Shown: positions 7,493 to 16,774 of the stretch, piece by piece
Layout: each line of letters begins with the position of its first letter
How positions within the stretch are numbered: the first letter of the stretch is position 1
Source: Anaerostipes sp.
GTDB taxonomy: Bacteria; Bacillota; Clostridia; Lachnospirales; Lachnospiraceae
Direction of reading: 5' to 3'
NCBI GenBank assembly: GCA_028704435.1
Contig: JAQWFL010000001.1
Span: forward strand, 248,001-312,000
DNA: 64,000 nucleotides
Notes under the pieces: model-generated
What the model was told of the DNA's origin: nothing
Databases searched by the model: none
Seen by the model: only the letters and a program-made list of their open reading frames with translations
Translations under genes and position numbers: made by a program

Positions 7493-8152
7493 TTATTGGT
7501 TGATGACTAAACGAATCAATTCACTTCCGAATTTATTTGCACTTTCTGGGAAATATAAAGAGATCTTATCACTTCCTGTTTTTACATTTTGTTTTGTAAA
7601 TACAAAAGCTTTTGATTGCTTTTCATCATTTGGTTTGTAATTTTCAAATCCTTTACAGATATTAGTTATAAATAAGTTTTTCGCATCTTCTTTTGTTTCA
7701 ATATGTTCTGACTTTAATGAATCAACAGTTGTAGATTTTGCTTTTTTAATAATAGTTACATAATCAAGTGTTTGTGTTTCTACTTTAATAGTAGCCTGTT
7801 TATCATCTGATTTAGTTACAGAAACAGTATACTCAAGGTTCTTCATTGCTTTGTCTATTGCAGAATAAACCTTATTAATGTCTGCATCAGTAACAGAAAC
7901 ATCTGCTGTCTTAAAGCTTTCTTTAAGGCTTGATTTTGTTTCAGATTCATAAGCACTTAAAGTTTCCTTTGCATCCTTTGAGTCAATACCAAGTTCTTTC
8001 ATAGACTGTACATCGTGTTTAATAAGTAACTGACAAAATGCTTCCATGGATGCTTCTGGAGCTGGTGCACTTCCACTTCCACAACCTACGCATAGGGTTA
8101 AAATCATAACCATACTAAAACATACTGCAAAAATTTTCTTTAATTCCTTCAT
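7493..8152 (-). CDS. Putative lipoprotein, first of a paralogous tandem pair
   Basis: This 219-residue exported lipoprotein has a signal core followed by lipobox TLCVGCGS (Cys about 24) and an Ala/Pro linker. A domain beginning SMEAFCQLLIKHDVQSMKEL and ending in LYFPESANKF follows. No catalytic motif is visible. It lies 14 bases upstream of its paralogue and is driven by the consensus promoter at 8193-8221. Lysine/threonine-rich strands suggest a surface-exposed beta-rich or NTF2-like domain (inference). Function unknown. Confidence 0.75.
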   Translation of the reverse strand: MKELKKIFAVCFSMVMILTLCVGCGSGSAPAPEASMEAFCQLLIKHDVQSMKELGIDSKDAKETLSAYESETKSSLKESFKTADVSVTDADINKVYSAIDKAMKNLEYTVSVTKSDDKQATIKVETQTLDYVTIIKKAKSTTVDSLKSEHIETKEDAKNLFITNICKGFENYKPNDEKQSKAFVFTKQNVKTGSDKISLYFPESANKFGSELIRLVINQ

Positions 8153-8192
8153 TTCCTTACCTCATTTCATCCTTATTGTGTATTTACCTATA

Positions 8193-8221
8193 ATTATAAG
8201 CAATACAAAGTGTTGTGTCAA
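8193..8221 (-). promoter_or_regulatory. Perfect-consensus sigma-A promoter for the lipoprotein pair
   Basis: Read on the minus strand, TTGACA (8221-8216) and TATAAT (8198-8193) are separated by exactly 17 bp. All twelve hexamer bases match consensus, so strong constitutive expression is expected. No operator-like dyad overlaps it. Confidence 0.85.
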
Positions 8222-8312
8222 TTGAAGTACATAAACTAAATACAGTAGAGAACAAACATTTGCATTTAGTGTGTCTTATATGTTAGACTAAATTGATTTA
8301 GGAGGGAAGAAC

Positions 8313-10229
8313 ATGAGCAAGAAACCTGTATATGATGCCAATAGTATCTCGATTTTAGAAGGACTAGAAGCTGTAAGAAAACGTCCTGGAATGTATATTG
8401 GCAGTGTGTCGACCAAGGGATTAAATCATCTAATTTATGAAATTGTCGATAACTCAGTAGATGAATTCCTTGCTGGATATTGTGACCAAATCACTGTGAC
8501 CTTAAAAGAGGATGGAACTGCAGTGATATCAGACAATGGAAGAGGAATTCCAGTTGGAATTAATGATAAGACCGGATTACCAGCCGTAGAAGTTGTTTTC
8601 ACTGTTCTTCATGCAGGTGGTAAATTTGGTGACGGAAGTTATAAGATTTCAGGGGGATTACATGGGGTTGGAGCATCTGTTGTAAATGCTTTGTCTACAT
8701 GGCTTGAAGTTACTATTAAGCAAGATGGAGTTATTTATAGGCAGAGATATGAAAGAGGGAAAGTAGTTGCCCGTCTTGAAAAAGTTGGAACTTGTAAGAA
8801 AAGTGAAACTGGAACTATGGTTCAGTTTTTGCCAGATCCCGAAATTTTCGATAAAACATATTTTAAAGCAGCAATGGTTCGTAATCGACTTCATGAAACA
8901 GCGTATTTGAATCCAAAGCTTCAAATTAATTATATCAATGAACGTCCGGGAGAAGAAACCACAGTTTTATATCATGAACCGGATGGTATTCGTGCATATG
9001 TAAGGAAATTAAATGAAGGAAAACAAGTATTACATGAACCTGTATATTTTAAGAACCATTCAGCAGGAATTGAAGTTGAAGTTGCATTTCAATACACAGA
9101 AGATTTTGGAGAGAATATCTTAGGTTTTTGTAATAATATTTATACCATTGAAGGTGGAACTCACATTACAGGATTTAAAACTAAATTTACTACAGTTATG
9201 AACCAGTATGCGAGAGAATTAGGAATCTTAAAAGAAAAAGATTCAAATTTTACAGGAACAGATGTTAGAAACGGAATGACTGCTGTTATTTCAGTAAAAC
9301 ATCCTGATCCACGGTTTGAAGGACAAACTAAAACAAAATTAGATAATCCAGATGCAAACAAAGTAGTTGCAGAGATAACTGGAGATGAAACAGTTCTTTA
9401 TTTTGACAAGAATTTAGATGTTCTAAAGAAAGTAATTTCATGTGCCGAAAAATCTGCTAAAATTCGAAAAGCTGAGGAGAAAGCAAAGACTAATCTATTA
9501 GTGAAGCAAAAGCTGTCAATTGACAGCAATGGTAAATTAGCAAATTGTGAAAGTCGTAAATCAGAGGATTGTGAGATTTTTATTGTGGAAGGAGATTCTG
9601 CCGGCGGTTCTGCGAAAACAGCCAGAAACCGTAAGACTCAGGCAATTCTTCCGATTCGTGGGAAAATACTAAATGTTGAGAAGGCTACCATGGATAAGGT
9701 ATTGGCCAATGCTGAAATCAAAACTATGATTAATGCATTTAATTGTGGTTTTTCAGAGGGTTATGGGAACGATTTTGATATTTCAAAACTTCGTTATCAT
9801 AAAATTGTTATTATGACAGATGCTGATGTTGACGGAGCACATATTGCAACATTGCTTTTAACATTTTTCTATCGGTTTATGCCAGAATTAATTACTCACG
9901 GACATGTGTACTTAGCGACGCCACCTCTTTACAAGGCAATTCCCAAAAAGGGCGAGGGCGAATATTTATACGATGATGCAGCATTAGAACGGTATCGAGG
10001 AAAACACAAAGGTACGTTTACATTACAAAGATACAAAGGTCTTGGAGAAATGGATGCGGATCAGCTCTGGGAAACTACACTAGATCCAGAGACGAGAACG
10101 TTACAACAAATTGAAATTGAGGATGCACGTATGGCGTCTGATGTTACTTCTATGCTAATGGGAAGTGATGTGCCGCCAAGAAGAAAGTTTATCTATGAAA
10201 ATGCTGGAGAAGCAGATTTAGATATTTAA
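8313..10229 (+). CDS. parE: Type IIA DNA topoisomerase subunit B (ParE/GyrB family)
   Basis: This 638-residue ATPase subunit pairs with the following gene to pass DNA through double-strand breaks. Seen in order are the GHKL ATPase motifs (EIVDNSVDEFLAG, ISDNGRGIPVG, GGLHGVGASVVNAL), the transducer QTK loop GQTKTKLDNPDA, the TOPRIM Glu in EGDSAGGSAK, and DADVDGAHIATLL for metal. The C-terminal PLYKAI and YKGLGEMD segments complete the family pattern. It starts at ATG after GGAGGGAAG. GyrB versus ParE cannot be settled by motif. The location away from dnaA/recF and the short, degenerate-box partner favour topoisomerase IV or a second gyrase-like pair. Confidence 0.9.
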   Translation: MSKKPVYDANSISILEGLEAVRKRPGMYIGSVSTKGLNHLIYEIVDNSVDEFLAGYCDQITVTLKEDGTAVISDNGRGIPVGINDKTGLPAVEVVFTVLHAGGKFGDGSYKISGGLHGVGASVVNALSTWLEVTIKQDGVIYRQRYERGKVVARLEKVGTCKKSETGTMVQFLPDPEIFDKTYFKAAMVRNRLHETAYLNPKLQINYINERPGEETTVLYHEPDGIRAYVRKLNEGKQVLHEPVYFKNHSAGIEVEVAFQYTEDFGENILGFCNNIYTIEGGTHITGFKTKFTTVMNQYARELGILKEKDSNFTGTDVRNGMTAVISVKHPDPRFEGQTKTKLDNPDANKVVAEITGDETVLYFDKNLDVLKKVISCAEKSAKIRKAEEKAKTNLLVKQKLSIDSNGKLANCESRKSEDCEIFIVEGDSAGGSAKTARNRKTQAILPIRGKILNVEKATMDKVLANAEIKTMINAFNCGFSEGYGNDFDISKLRYHKIVIMTDADVDGAHIATLLLTFFYRFMPELITHGHVYLATPPLYKAIPKKGEGEYLYDDAALERYRGKHKGTFTLQRYKGLGEMDADQLWETTLDPETRTLQQIEIEDARMASDVTSMLMGSDVPPRRKFIYENAGEADLDI

Positions 10230-10246
10230 AAGAAAGGTAGTTTAAT

Positions 10247-12508
10247 ATGTCAGAAAATATTATAAAAGCAGAGTTTTCTGAGGTGATGCAAAAGTCTTAT
10301 ATTGATTATGCCATGAGCGTCATTTGTGCCCGTGCACTTCCAGATGTTCGAGATGGTCTAAAGCCTGTGCAACGCCGTGTCTTATATGCTATGGACGAGT
10401 TGGGACTTCGATATGATAGACCTCATCGAAAATCTGCTAGAATTGTTGGGGATACTATGGGTAAATTTCATCCCCATGGAGACAGCTCGATTTATGAGTG
10501 TCTTGTAGTTATGTCCCAAGACTGGAAACGAAGTATGCCATTAGCAGATGGACATGGTAACTTTGGGTCTATTGAAGGTGATGGAGCTGCTGCTATGCGT
10601 TATACAGAGGCGAAGCTTCATAAATTTACAGAAGATGTGTATTTAGCAGATTTAGATAAGAATATTGTTGATTTTATACCAAATTTTGATGAGACAGAAA
10701 AAGAACCAGAAGTTCTTCCTGTTCGAGTTCCAAATCTATTAGTGAATGGTGCAGAGGGAATTGCAGTTGGTATGACAACAAGTATTCCTCAACATAATCT
10801 ATGTGAAGTTATTGATGCTGTAAAAGCATATATCACTAATCCAGATATTTCTAATGAACAGCTTATGGAATATGTGCAAGGACCTGATTTTCCAACAGGT
10901 GGAATTGTAATTAATAAAGATGAACTGTTAAATATATATAGTACGGGAACTGGAAAAATTAAGCTTCGTGGAAAAGTTGTATTTGAACCAGGGAAGAGAA
11001 AATCTGACCGAGATAAGCTTGTAATCACAGAAATTCCATATACTATGATTGGGGCAAATATCGGTAAATTTTTAGCAGATATTGTTGATTTAATTGAGAC
11101 AAAAAAGACAACAGATATCTATGATATTTCCAATGAATCCTCCAAAGAAGGAATTCGTATTGTGTTGGAATTGCGAAAAGACACAGATGTGGAACGTCTT
11201 AAAAATCTCCTTTATAAGAAAACAAAGCTTGAAGATACTTTTGGAGTAAATATGCTTGCCATCGTCAATGGAAGACCAGAAACATTAGGATTAAAGGATA
11301 TTATTTCTCATCATATGGATTTTCATTATGAGCTTGTAACGAAAAAGTATGAGACATTATTGAAAAAATTATATGAACAAAGAGAAATTAAAGAAGGATT
11401 AATCAAGGCCTGTGACATTATTGATTTGATTATTGAAGTTCTACGAGGAAGTAAAAGTCAAAAAGAAGCAAAAGCATGTTTAATTCACGGAGATATTGGA
11501 GATATCAGGTTCAAATCATCTAATTCCATGATTAAGGCATGTAAACTTAATTTTACAGAACGCCAAGCGACAGCAATTCTTGATTTAAGATTGTATCGTT
11601 TAATTGGACTGGAAATTCTAGCGCTTCAAGAAGAATATGATGAAATTGTTACAAGGATTGCAGAATATGAAGATATCTTAGAAAATAAAGCCTCAATGCG
11701 TAAGGTAATCCGTAAAGATTTAGATCGTATAAAAAAGGAATATGGATCTCCACGTAAAACAGAAATTGTAAATGCAGCTCAGGCAGTATATGTGGAAGCA
11801 CCAATCAAGGAAGAACAAGTTTATTTTGTAATGGATCGTTTTGGTTATGCAAAAACCTTTGACAGTGCCACTTATGAAAGAAATAAGGAAAATGCACATA
11901 AAGATTATCCTTATATTATTCCATGTATGAATATAGATAAGCTTTGTATTTTTACGGATAAAGGTGTTTTGCATCAGGTAAAAGTTCTTGATATCCCAGC
12001 CGGGAAATATAAAGACAAAGGAACGCCAATTGATAATCTTGGAAATTATGACAGTTCCGAGGAAAACATTGTAACTGTCATGGCAAAAGACACTACAATC
12101 CATACTAGGCTTTTGTTTGCAACGACAGGTGGATTTGTTAAAATTGTAGATGGTGCATGTTTTGACGTAATTAAAAAGACCGTCGTAGCCACAAAGTTGA
12201 CAGAGAACGAAGAAGTAGTAGCTGTGATTCCAGTGACATCAATTGGTAGTGTTCTAGCTCCAGATATGGTAGTATTAGAGACAAGGAATGGTATGTTCCT
12301 CCGCTTTCCAATTGATGAGATTCCAGAACAGAAAAAAGGTGCTCGTGGAGTCCGAGGAATTAAACTTGGAACAGAAGACAGTTTATATCAAGCCTATGTT
12401 ATGGAAGCACAGACCATTTCATCTATTATGTACAAAAAGAAAAAGCTGGAGTTTAATAAACTAAAATTAGCAAAGAGAGACACCAAAGGCTCTAAAATTC
12501 GGCGCTAA
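10247..12508 (+). CDS. parC: Type IIA DNA topoisomerase subunit A (ParC/GyrA family)
   Basis: This 753-residue breakage-reunion subunit has the N-terminal winged helix PDVRDGLKPVQRRVLYAM, the quinolone-region HPHGDSSIYECLVVM, and catalytic Tyr119 in AAMRYTEAKLHK. The tower and coiled coil reach to about residue 500, followed by a C-terminal beta-pinwheel. The pinwheel has only a degenerate GyrA box (QKKGARG, residues 695-701, instead of QRRGGRG). At 753 residues it is shorter than typical GyrA (about 820), which favours ParC-like decatenation over supercoiling. The gene starts 17 bases after parE with AGAAAGG and is cotranscribed. The functional split needs the genome's other pair. Confidence 0.9.
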   Translation: MSENIIKAEFSEVMQKSYIDYAMSVICARALPDVRDGLKPVQRRVLYAMDELGLRYDRPHRKSARIVGDTMGKFHPHGDSSIYECLVVMSQDWKRSMPLADGHGNFGSIEGDGAAAMRYTEAKLHKFTEDVYLADLDKNIVDFIPNFDETEKEPEVLPVRVPNLLVNGAEGIAVGMTTSIPQHNLCEVIDAVKAYITNPDISNEQLMEYVQGPDFPTGGIVINKDELLNIYSTGTGKIKLRGKVVFEPGKRKSDRDKLVITEIPYTMIGANIGKFLADIVDLIETKKTTDIYDISNESSKEGIRIVLELRKDTDVERLKNLLYKKTKLEDTFGVNMLAIVNGRPETLGLKDIISHHMDFHYELVTKKYETLLKKLYEQREIKEGLIKACDIIDLIIEVLRGSKSQKEAKACLIHGDIGDIRFKSSNSMIKACKLNFTERQATAILDLRLYRLIGLEILALQEEYDEIVTRIAEYEDILENKASMRKVIRKDLDRIKKEYGSPRKTEIVNAAQAVYVEAPIKEEQVYFVMDRFGYAKTFDSATYERNKENAHKDYPYIIPCMNIDKLCIFTDKGVLHQVKVLDIPAGKYKDKGTPIDNLGNYDSSEENIVTVMAKDTTIHTRLLFATTGGFVKIVDGACFDVIKKTVVATKLTENEEVVAVIPVTSIGSVLAPDMVVLETRNGMFLRFPIDEIPEQKKGARGVRGIKLGTEDSLYQAYVMEAQTISSIMYKKKKLEFNKLKLAKRDTKGSKIRR

Positions 12509-12521
12509 GAAGGAGTAATGT

Positions 12522-13445
12522 ATGACAGTTGATTTAGTGATACCTACCTATAAACCTGATGAAAAATTCAAAGAAACATTAAAAAGAATTTCAAAACAAA
12601 CAGTTCCATTTCGGAACATTTATTTAATGAACACCGAGGAGCAGTATTTTCCAAAAGAATATGTGGAACCTTATGACAATATTGTGGTGACACATATATC
12701 CAAGTCAGAATTTGACCATGGAGGAACTAGAAACTATGGAGCTTCTTTATCAGATGCAGATATTATCTGCTTTATGACCCAGGATGCTATTCCTGCTAAC
12801 CATCATATGACAGAGAATTTAATAAAAGCATTTGATGATGCAAGTGTAGGTGCAGCCTATGGACGTCAAATTGCAGACCCTAAGAATAATTATTTAGAAT
12901 ACTATACAAGAGTGTTTAATTACCCGCCTGTGAGCCGTAAGAAATCAAAAAAGGATTTAGACGAGCTGGGTATTAAGACGTTTTTTTGTTCTAACGTATG
13001 CAGTGCATATCGAAAAAAGGACTATGATGCTATGGGTGGTTTTGTACTGAAAACGATTTTTAACGAGGATATGATTATGGCATCAAACATGATAGATTCA
13101 GGTAAATCGGTTGCTTATCAAAGTGATGCCGTTGTGTGGCACTGGCATAATTATACTTCTATGGAGCAACTTCATAGAAACTTTGACTTGGCCGTTTCGC
13201 AGGTGTCTTACGGAGGTTTGTTTGAAAAAGTATCCTCGGAATCAGAAGGTGCTAAAATGGTTCTTCAGTTATTAAAACATTTATGGAAAACTCATCGGTA
13301 CCGTTATATTCCAAAGATGATAGCAGACAGTGGATGTAAGTTCATTGGATATAAATTTGGAAAAAGTTATAAGAAACTTCCTAAAAAATTGATTTATTGG
13401 TTTACAATGAATCCAGCCTATTGGGAAACAAAAGGCATTCTTTAG
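12522..13445 (+). CDS. Family 2 glycosyltransferase (rhamnosyltransferase-like)
   Basis: This 307-residue cytoplasmic GT-A enzyme has the N-terminal VDLVIPTYKPDEKF nucleotide-sugar fold and the HISKSEFDHGGTRNYG motif of rhamnosyltransferase-like GT2 proteins. A CFMTQDAIPA segment sits at the DXD position, FNEDMIMASNM at the acid/base position, and WHWHNYT follows. It probably adds a sugar to a cell-wall polysaccharide. It lies 14 bases after parC, so it may ride on that transcript, and it precedes an LCP ligase that attaches such polymers to peptidoglycan. The acceptor and donor sugar are not predictable from sequence. Confidence 0.88.
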   Translation: MTVDLVIPTYKPDEKFKETLKRISKQTVPFRNIYLMNTEEQYFPKEYVEPYDNIVVTHISKSEFDHGGTRNYGASLSDADIICFMTQDAIPANHHMTENLIKAFDDASVGAAYGRQIADPKNNYLEYYTRVFNYPPVSRKKSKKDLDELGIKTFFCSNVCSAYRKKDYDAMGGFVLKTIFNEDMIMASNMIDSGKSVAYQSDAVVWHWHNYTSMEQLHRNFDLAVSQVSYGGLFEKVSSESEGAKMVLQLLKHLWKTHRYRYIPKMIADSGCKFIGYKFGKSYKKLPKKLIYWFTMNPAYWETKGIL

Positions 13446-13474
13446 GAAATCTTAAGCATTAAAGTACTATTTTC

Positions 13475-13493
13475 TGCTATAATATGATATAAT
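13475..13493 (+). promoter_or_regulatory. Two tandem extended -10 promoters before the LCP gene
   Basis: TGCTATAAT (13475-13483) and TGATATAAT (13485-13493) are two TGn-extended -10 boxes exactly 10 bp apart, each with a perfect TATAAT. Neither has a good -35 element. The AGGAGG ribosome site at 13514-13519 follows. One or both may be used. Confidence 0.6.
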
Positions 13494-13525
13494 ATGAAAT
13501 CAAAAGCCGACTAGGAGGATTATAA

Positions 13526-14809
13526 ATGAAAGCAAGAACCTATAAAATTATTTTAGCAGTATTCGTTATTGTAGCTGTTTCATGTGGCAGCGTACTTGGA
13601 TATTATGATGCAAGATTAGAAGCATCTGTGAATACTCAGAAAAAATTAACAAAAACATCGGGGAAAAAAGTAAGTGGAATTATTAATATTTTATTGGTTG
13701 GTTCTGATCACGGAGCTATCAAAGGCGACTCTGGACGTTCTGACAGCTGTATGATTGCAACCATCAATACAAAAACAAAAGAATTAAAGCTTACATCCCT
13801 TATGCGTGATGTATATGTAGATATTCCAGGTCATGATAGAAATAAGATGAATGCAGCTTATGCCTATGGTGGAGTTGATTTATTAAGTCAAACAATTGCT
13901 AAGAATTATGGAATTAGTGTAGACCATTATGCAGTGGTAGATTTTGAGACTTTTGAGAAAGTAATTGACAAGATTGGTGGAGTTGACATCTCTCTTGAGG
14001 CAAAAGAAGTTACTTATCTTAACTCTACAAACTACATTTCAAAGAAAAAGTATCGTAATGTAAAAGAAGGAATGCAGACATTAAACGGAAACCAGGCACT
14101 TGGATATTCTCGTGTTCGTTATGTGGTTTCCCAAAAGTACGGAGATGGAGACTTTGGACGAACTGGAAGACAACGAGCTGTATTAGAAGCCGCATATAAG
14201 AAGCTGTTATCTAAAAGCCCGACTACAATTGCAAGTATTGCCTTGGATTCATTGAAAGATGTTTCAACAGATATGACTTCAGACTACATTAAGAAACTTG
14301 CAACAACCGTTATTAGTATGTGTACAACAAAAGTGGATCAATTACAAGTTCCAATGGAAGGTACTTATACAATGGGACGTGCCCAAAGTAATATGTTTGT
14401 TTTCTTTGCAAACTTTGATGCAAATAAAGCAGCTTTAAATTACTTTATCTTTGGAAAAGGTCAAAAGATGGACTGGGCTAAGAAGTATGGTGGAACAACG
14501 AATGTTGAAACCTTTGGATATAACAGTTACACGGATGGTGACTCCAGCAGTAGTGACGGCACATCATCCACAAGTAGTTCCCGTTCATCTACAAGCAGTT
14601 CAAGTTCATCTGGTGGATCAAGCAGTGGCGGATCTTCTAGTGGATCAAGTTCAGGTTCATCTGGTGGATCAAGCAGTAGCGGATCTTCCTCAGGTTCATC
14701 TGGACACAGCACATCCTCTACAAGTTCAACACATAAACCTGCAGCTACAACATCTGCACCTGCAACAAGTGCCCCAGCAACAACTGCAGCGCAGAATGAT
14801 GGAGAATAG
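13526..14809 (+). CDS. LytR-CpsA-Psr (LCP) family cell-wall polymer ligase
   Basis: This 427-residue membrane-anchored enzyme transfers undecaprenyl-linked teichoic acid or polysaccharide to peptidoglycan. Residues 1 to about 27 form an uncleaved membrane anchor. The LCP core shows ILLVGSDHGAIKGDSGRSDS, TSLMRDVYVDIPG, RNKMNAAYAYGG, VVDFETFEKVIDKIGGVDI, and the arginine-rich ALGYSRVRYVV with GDFGRTGRQRAVL. From about residue 335 onward the tail is low complexity: Ser/Gly repeats followed by Thr/Ala/Pro, probably a wall-spanning flexible tail. The upstream glycosyltransferase suggests they act on the same polymer (inference). Confidence 0.93.
   Translation: MKARTYKIILAVFVIVAVSCGSVLGYYDARLEASVNTQKKLTKTSGKKVSGIINILLVGSDHGAIKGDSGRSDSCMIATINTKTKELKLTSLMRDVYVDIPGHDRNKMNAAYAYGGVDLLSQTIAKNYGISVDHYAVVDFETFEKVIDKIGGVDISLEAKEVTYLNSTNYISKKKYRNVKEGMQTLNGNQALGYSRVRYVVSQKYGDGDFGRTGRQRAVLEAAYKKLLSKSPTTIASIALDSLKDVSTDMTSDYIKKLATTVISMCTTKVDQLQVPMEGTYTMGRAQSNMFVFFANFDANKAALNYFIFGKGQKMDWAKKYGGTTNVETFGYNSYTDGDSSSSDGTSSTSSSRSSTSSSSSSGGSSSGGSSSGSSSGSSGGSSSSGSSSGSSGHSTSSTSSTHKPAATTSAPATSAPATTAAQNDGE
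14538..14800 (+). repeat. Low-complexity Ser/Gly and Thr/Ala/Pro coding repeat
   Basis: The 3' end of the LCP gene is built from degenerate GGATCAAGCAGTGGC-like units encoding SSSGSSSGG, then ACA/GCA-rich codons. It creates long open shadow frames on both strands, which are not genes. Confidence 0.8.
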
Positions 14810-14850
14810 TAAAATACTATATTATATATTTAATACGAGGAGGAGACTAT

Positions 14851-15351
14851 ATGAAACAGATAGTGCTATCAATATTAGTTGAAAATGCACCTGGGGTGCT
14901 AAGCAGAGTATCTGGTTTATTTACAAGACGTGGATTTAACATTGACAGTATTACAGCAAGCAAGACCCAAGATGAAAAGTTTACACGTATGACCATTGCT
15001 GTAAGAGGTGATGACCATGTTCTCAATCAAATTAAGAATCAATTATCTAAACTTGAAGACGTTGTTAAGATTATTGAATTAGAAGCAGTAGAATCTGTAT
15101 GCAGAGAATTGATTTTGGTTAAAGTTTTTGCAAATAAATCAGAAAAACAAGATATTATTTCAATTGCTGATATTTTTCGTGCGAAAATAGTTGATGTTTC
15201 AAAAGATACATTAATGATAGAACTTACTGGCAACGTGAATAAAATAGAAGCTTTTATTAATTTACTACAAGGATATGACATCATTGAATTGGTACGTACA
15301 GGTTTAACTGGACTTGGACGCGGAGAAGTGGTTTCAAATACTTTGAAATAA
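14851..15351 (+). CDS. ilvN: Acetolactate synthase small (regulatory) subunit
   Basis: This 166-residue ACT-domain protein confers valine feedback on the catalytic IlvB subunit in branched-chain amino acid synthesis. The start is the typical IVLSILVENAPGVLSRVSGL followed by FTRRGFNIDSITA. The second half has ELILVKVFANKSEKQ and the end has VRTGLTGLGRGE. The start is supported by GAGGAGGAG. Unusually, the catalytic ilvB is not adjacent: the neighbours are an LCP protein and a DUF815 ATPase, so the partner must be elsewhere. A terminator follows directly, making it monocistronic or the end of the LCP transcript. Confidence 0.94.
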   Translation: MKQIVLSILVENAPGVLSRVSGLFTRRGFNIDSITASKTQDEKFTRMTIAVRGDDHVLNQIKNQLSKLEDVVKIIELEAVESVCRELILVKVFANKSEKQDIISIADIFRAKIVDVSKDTLMIELTGNVNKIEAFINLLQGYDIIELVRTGLTGLGRGEVVSNTLK

Positions 15352-15363
15352 ATGATAACCCTC

Positions 15364-15398
15364 GAGCTACTAAGATACTCTTAGTGGCTCTTTTGTTT
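15364..15398 (+). terminator. Intrinsic terminator after ilvN
   Basis: The stem GAGCTACTAAG (15364-15374) pairs with CTTAGTGGCTC (15380-15390) with one U-G pair, followed by TTTTGTTT. Confidence 0.85.
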
Positions 15399-15419
15399 GG
15401 AGAATAAAAGTGGTAAAAT
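15391..15419 (+). promoter_or_regulatory. Probable extended -10 promoter of the DUF815 ATPase gene
   Basis: TGGTAAAAT (15411-15419) is a TGn-extended -10. TTTTGT at 15391-15396 gives a 17-bp spacer but a poor -35. It overlaps the possible GTG start at 15410, so the true start must lie downstream, at the ATG at 15458 preceded by AAAGGAG. Confidence 0.5.
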
Positions 15420-15457
15420 ACAACGAAACAGAAACAGAAATAAAGGAGAAAACTAGA

Positions 15458-16765
15458 ATGGATTATGTAGTATCAAAATTAATTATGTATGGATCACTCC
15501 CTGAGGATTCAATTTTAATGAAATTAAGTGAGATTTTCAAGGAAGAACGTGAAAACATCACATCAAAAAGCGAACTAAGACTGCGGGTATATCAGGAGGT
15601 AAAGAGAATCTTAGAAGTTGCAACAGAATTTGGATTTGATAAGAATCTGTGGCATAATTACTTGACTTTTTTGATTATTACAAATGAAAATCCATTTAGT
15701 ATTACTTGTGAGAAAGTTGGAGCCAACGATGGAAGTGTAAATTATTTTGCAAAAAATGATTTCAGTGCGTTTCGTGAACTATTTGAATATGATTTTAGCC
15801 ATATTGAAAAAGCCCTTGACACAGATTGTTTTACTCGGATTTCTAATTATAAAGCCATTGGAAAAAGTGAACTTATGTACAATCACAATGTAAGTGAAAA
15901 AGTACAGGTGTTAAGTGAACAACTTGAACATACAGCCAATGAACATGAATTTTTTGAATGTGTGACTAATTTTTATAAAGCCTATGGTGTTGGAATGTTT
16001 GGTCTTAACAAGGCATTTCGTCTAAAAGAGTCTAACAGCAATGATGTGGAGATTATTCCAATCAATAACATGGATAAGGTTATGTTAGATGATTTAATTG
16101 GTTATGAGATTCAAAAGAAAAAGCTAGTTGACAATACAAAGGCATTTGTAGATGGTAAAAAAGCAAATAACGTACTGTTATTTGGAGATAGCGGAACAGG
16201 TAAATCTACAAGTATTAAAGCAATTGTCAACGAATTTTATGAAGATGGTCTTCGTATGATTGAAATTTATAAACATCAGTTTAAGGACTTGTCCAATGTA
16301 ATTAGCCAGATTAAAAATCGTAATTACAAATTTATTATTTATATGGATGATTTGTCATTTGAAGAATTTGAGGTAGAATATAAGTTTCTAAAAGCAGTCA
16401 TTGAAGGTGGAGTTGAAACAAGACCGGACAATATTCTCATTTATGCTACATCTAATAGACGTCACCTTATTAAAGAAACTTGGAAAGATAGAGATGATGT
16501 GGAAAATACTAACGGAATTCACAAGTCAGATACTATGGAAGAAAAACTTTCTCTTGCCAATCGTTTTGGTGTTACAATTAATTACTCAAAACCATCACAG
16601 AAAGAATATTTCCATATTGTAATTGAACTTGCAAAAAAAGCTGGGATTACCATGTCCGAGGAAGATCTTCGGAAAGAAGCCAACAAATGGGAACTAAGCC
16701 ATGGTGGTATTTCAGGGCGAACAGCACAGCAGTTTGTAAACTATGTGCTTGGTACAATACAATAG
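15458..16765 (+). CDS. DUF815-family AAA+ ATPase
   Basis: This 435-residue cytoplasmic ATPase starts at 15458, after AAAGGAG at 15442-15448; a longer GTG reading from 15410 would run through the promoter. The N-terminal ~200 residues are helical and not recognised. The C-terminal AAA+ module has LIGYEIQKKKLVDN, Walker A LLFGDSGTGKSTSIKAI, Walker B FIIYMDDLSFEEFE, sensor region LIYATSNRRHLI and a lid. It matches the DUF815 family (PF05673 by memory), common in Firmicutes and without a proven substrate. The HPt gene follows after a large dyad with its own promoter, so co-regulation is possible but not shown. Confidence 0.9.
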   Translation: MDYVVSKLIMYGSLPEDSILMKLSEIFKEERENITSKSELRLRVYQEVKRILEVATEFGFDKNLWHNYLTFLIITNENPFSITCEKVGANDGSVNYFAKNDFSAFRELFEYDFSHIEKALDTDCFTRISNYKAIGKSELMYNHNVSEKVQVLSEQLEHTANEHEFFECVTNFYKAYGVGMFGLNKAFRLKESNSNDVEIIPINNMDKVMLDDLIGYEIQKKKLVDNTKAFVDGKKANNVLLFGDSGTGKSTSIKAIVNEFYEDGLRMIEIYKHQFKDLSNVISQIKNRNYKFIIYMDDLSFEEFEVEYKFLKAVIEGGVETRPDNILIYATSNRRHLIKETWKDRDDVENTNGIHKSDTMEEKLSLANRFGVTINYSKPSQKEYFHIVIELAKKAGITMSEEDLRKEANKWELSHGGISGRTAQQFVNYVLGTIQ

Positions 16766-16774
16766 AATATTATT

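Noticed and set aside
14527-14712. Minus-strand Asp/Pro-rich ORF
   Set aside because: It is the antisense shadow of Ser/Gly repeats in the LCP gene; no ribosome site and biased composition.
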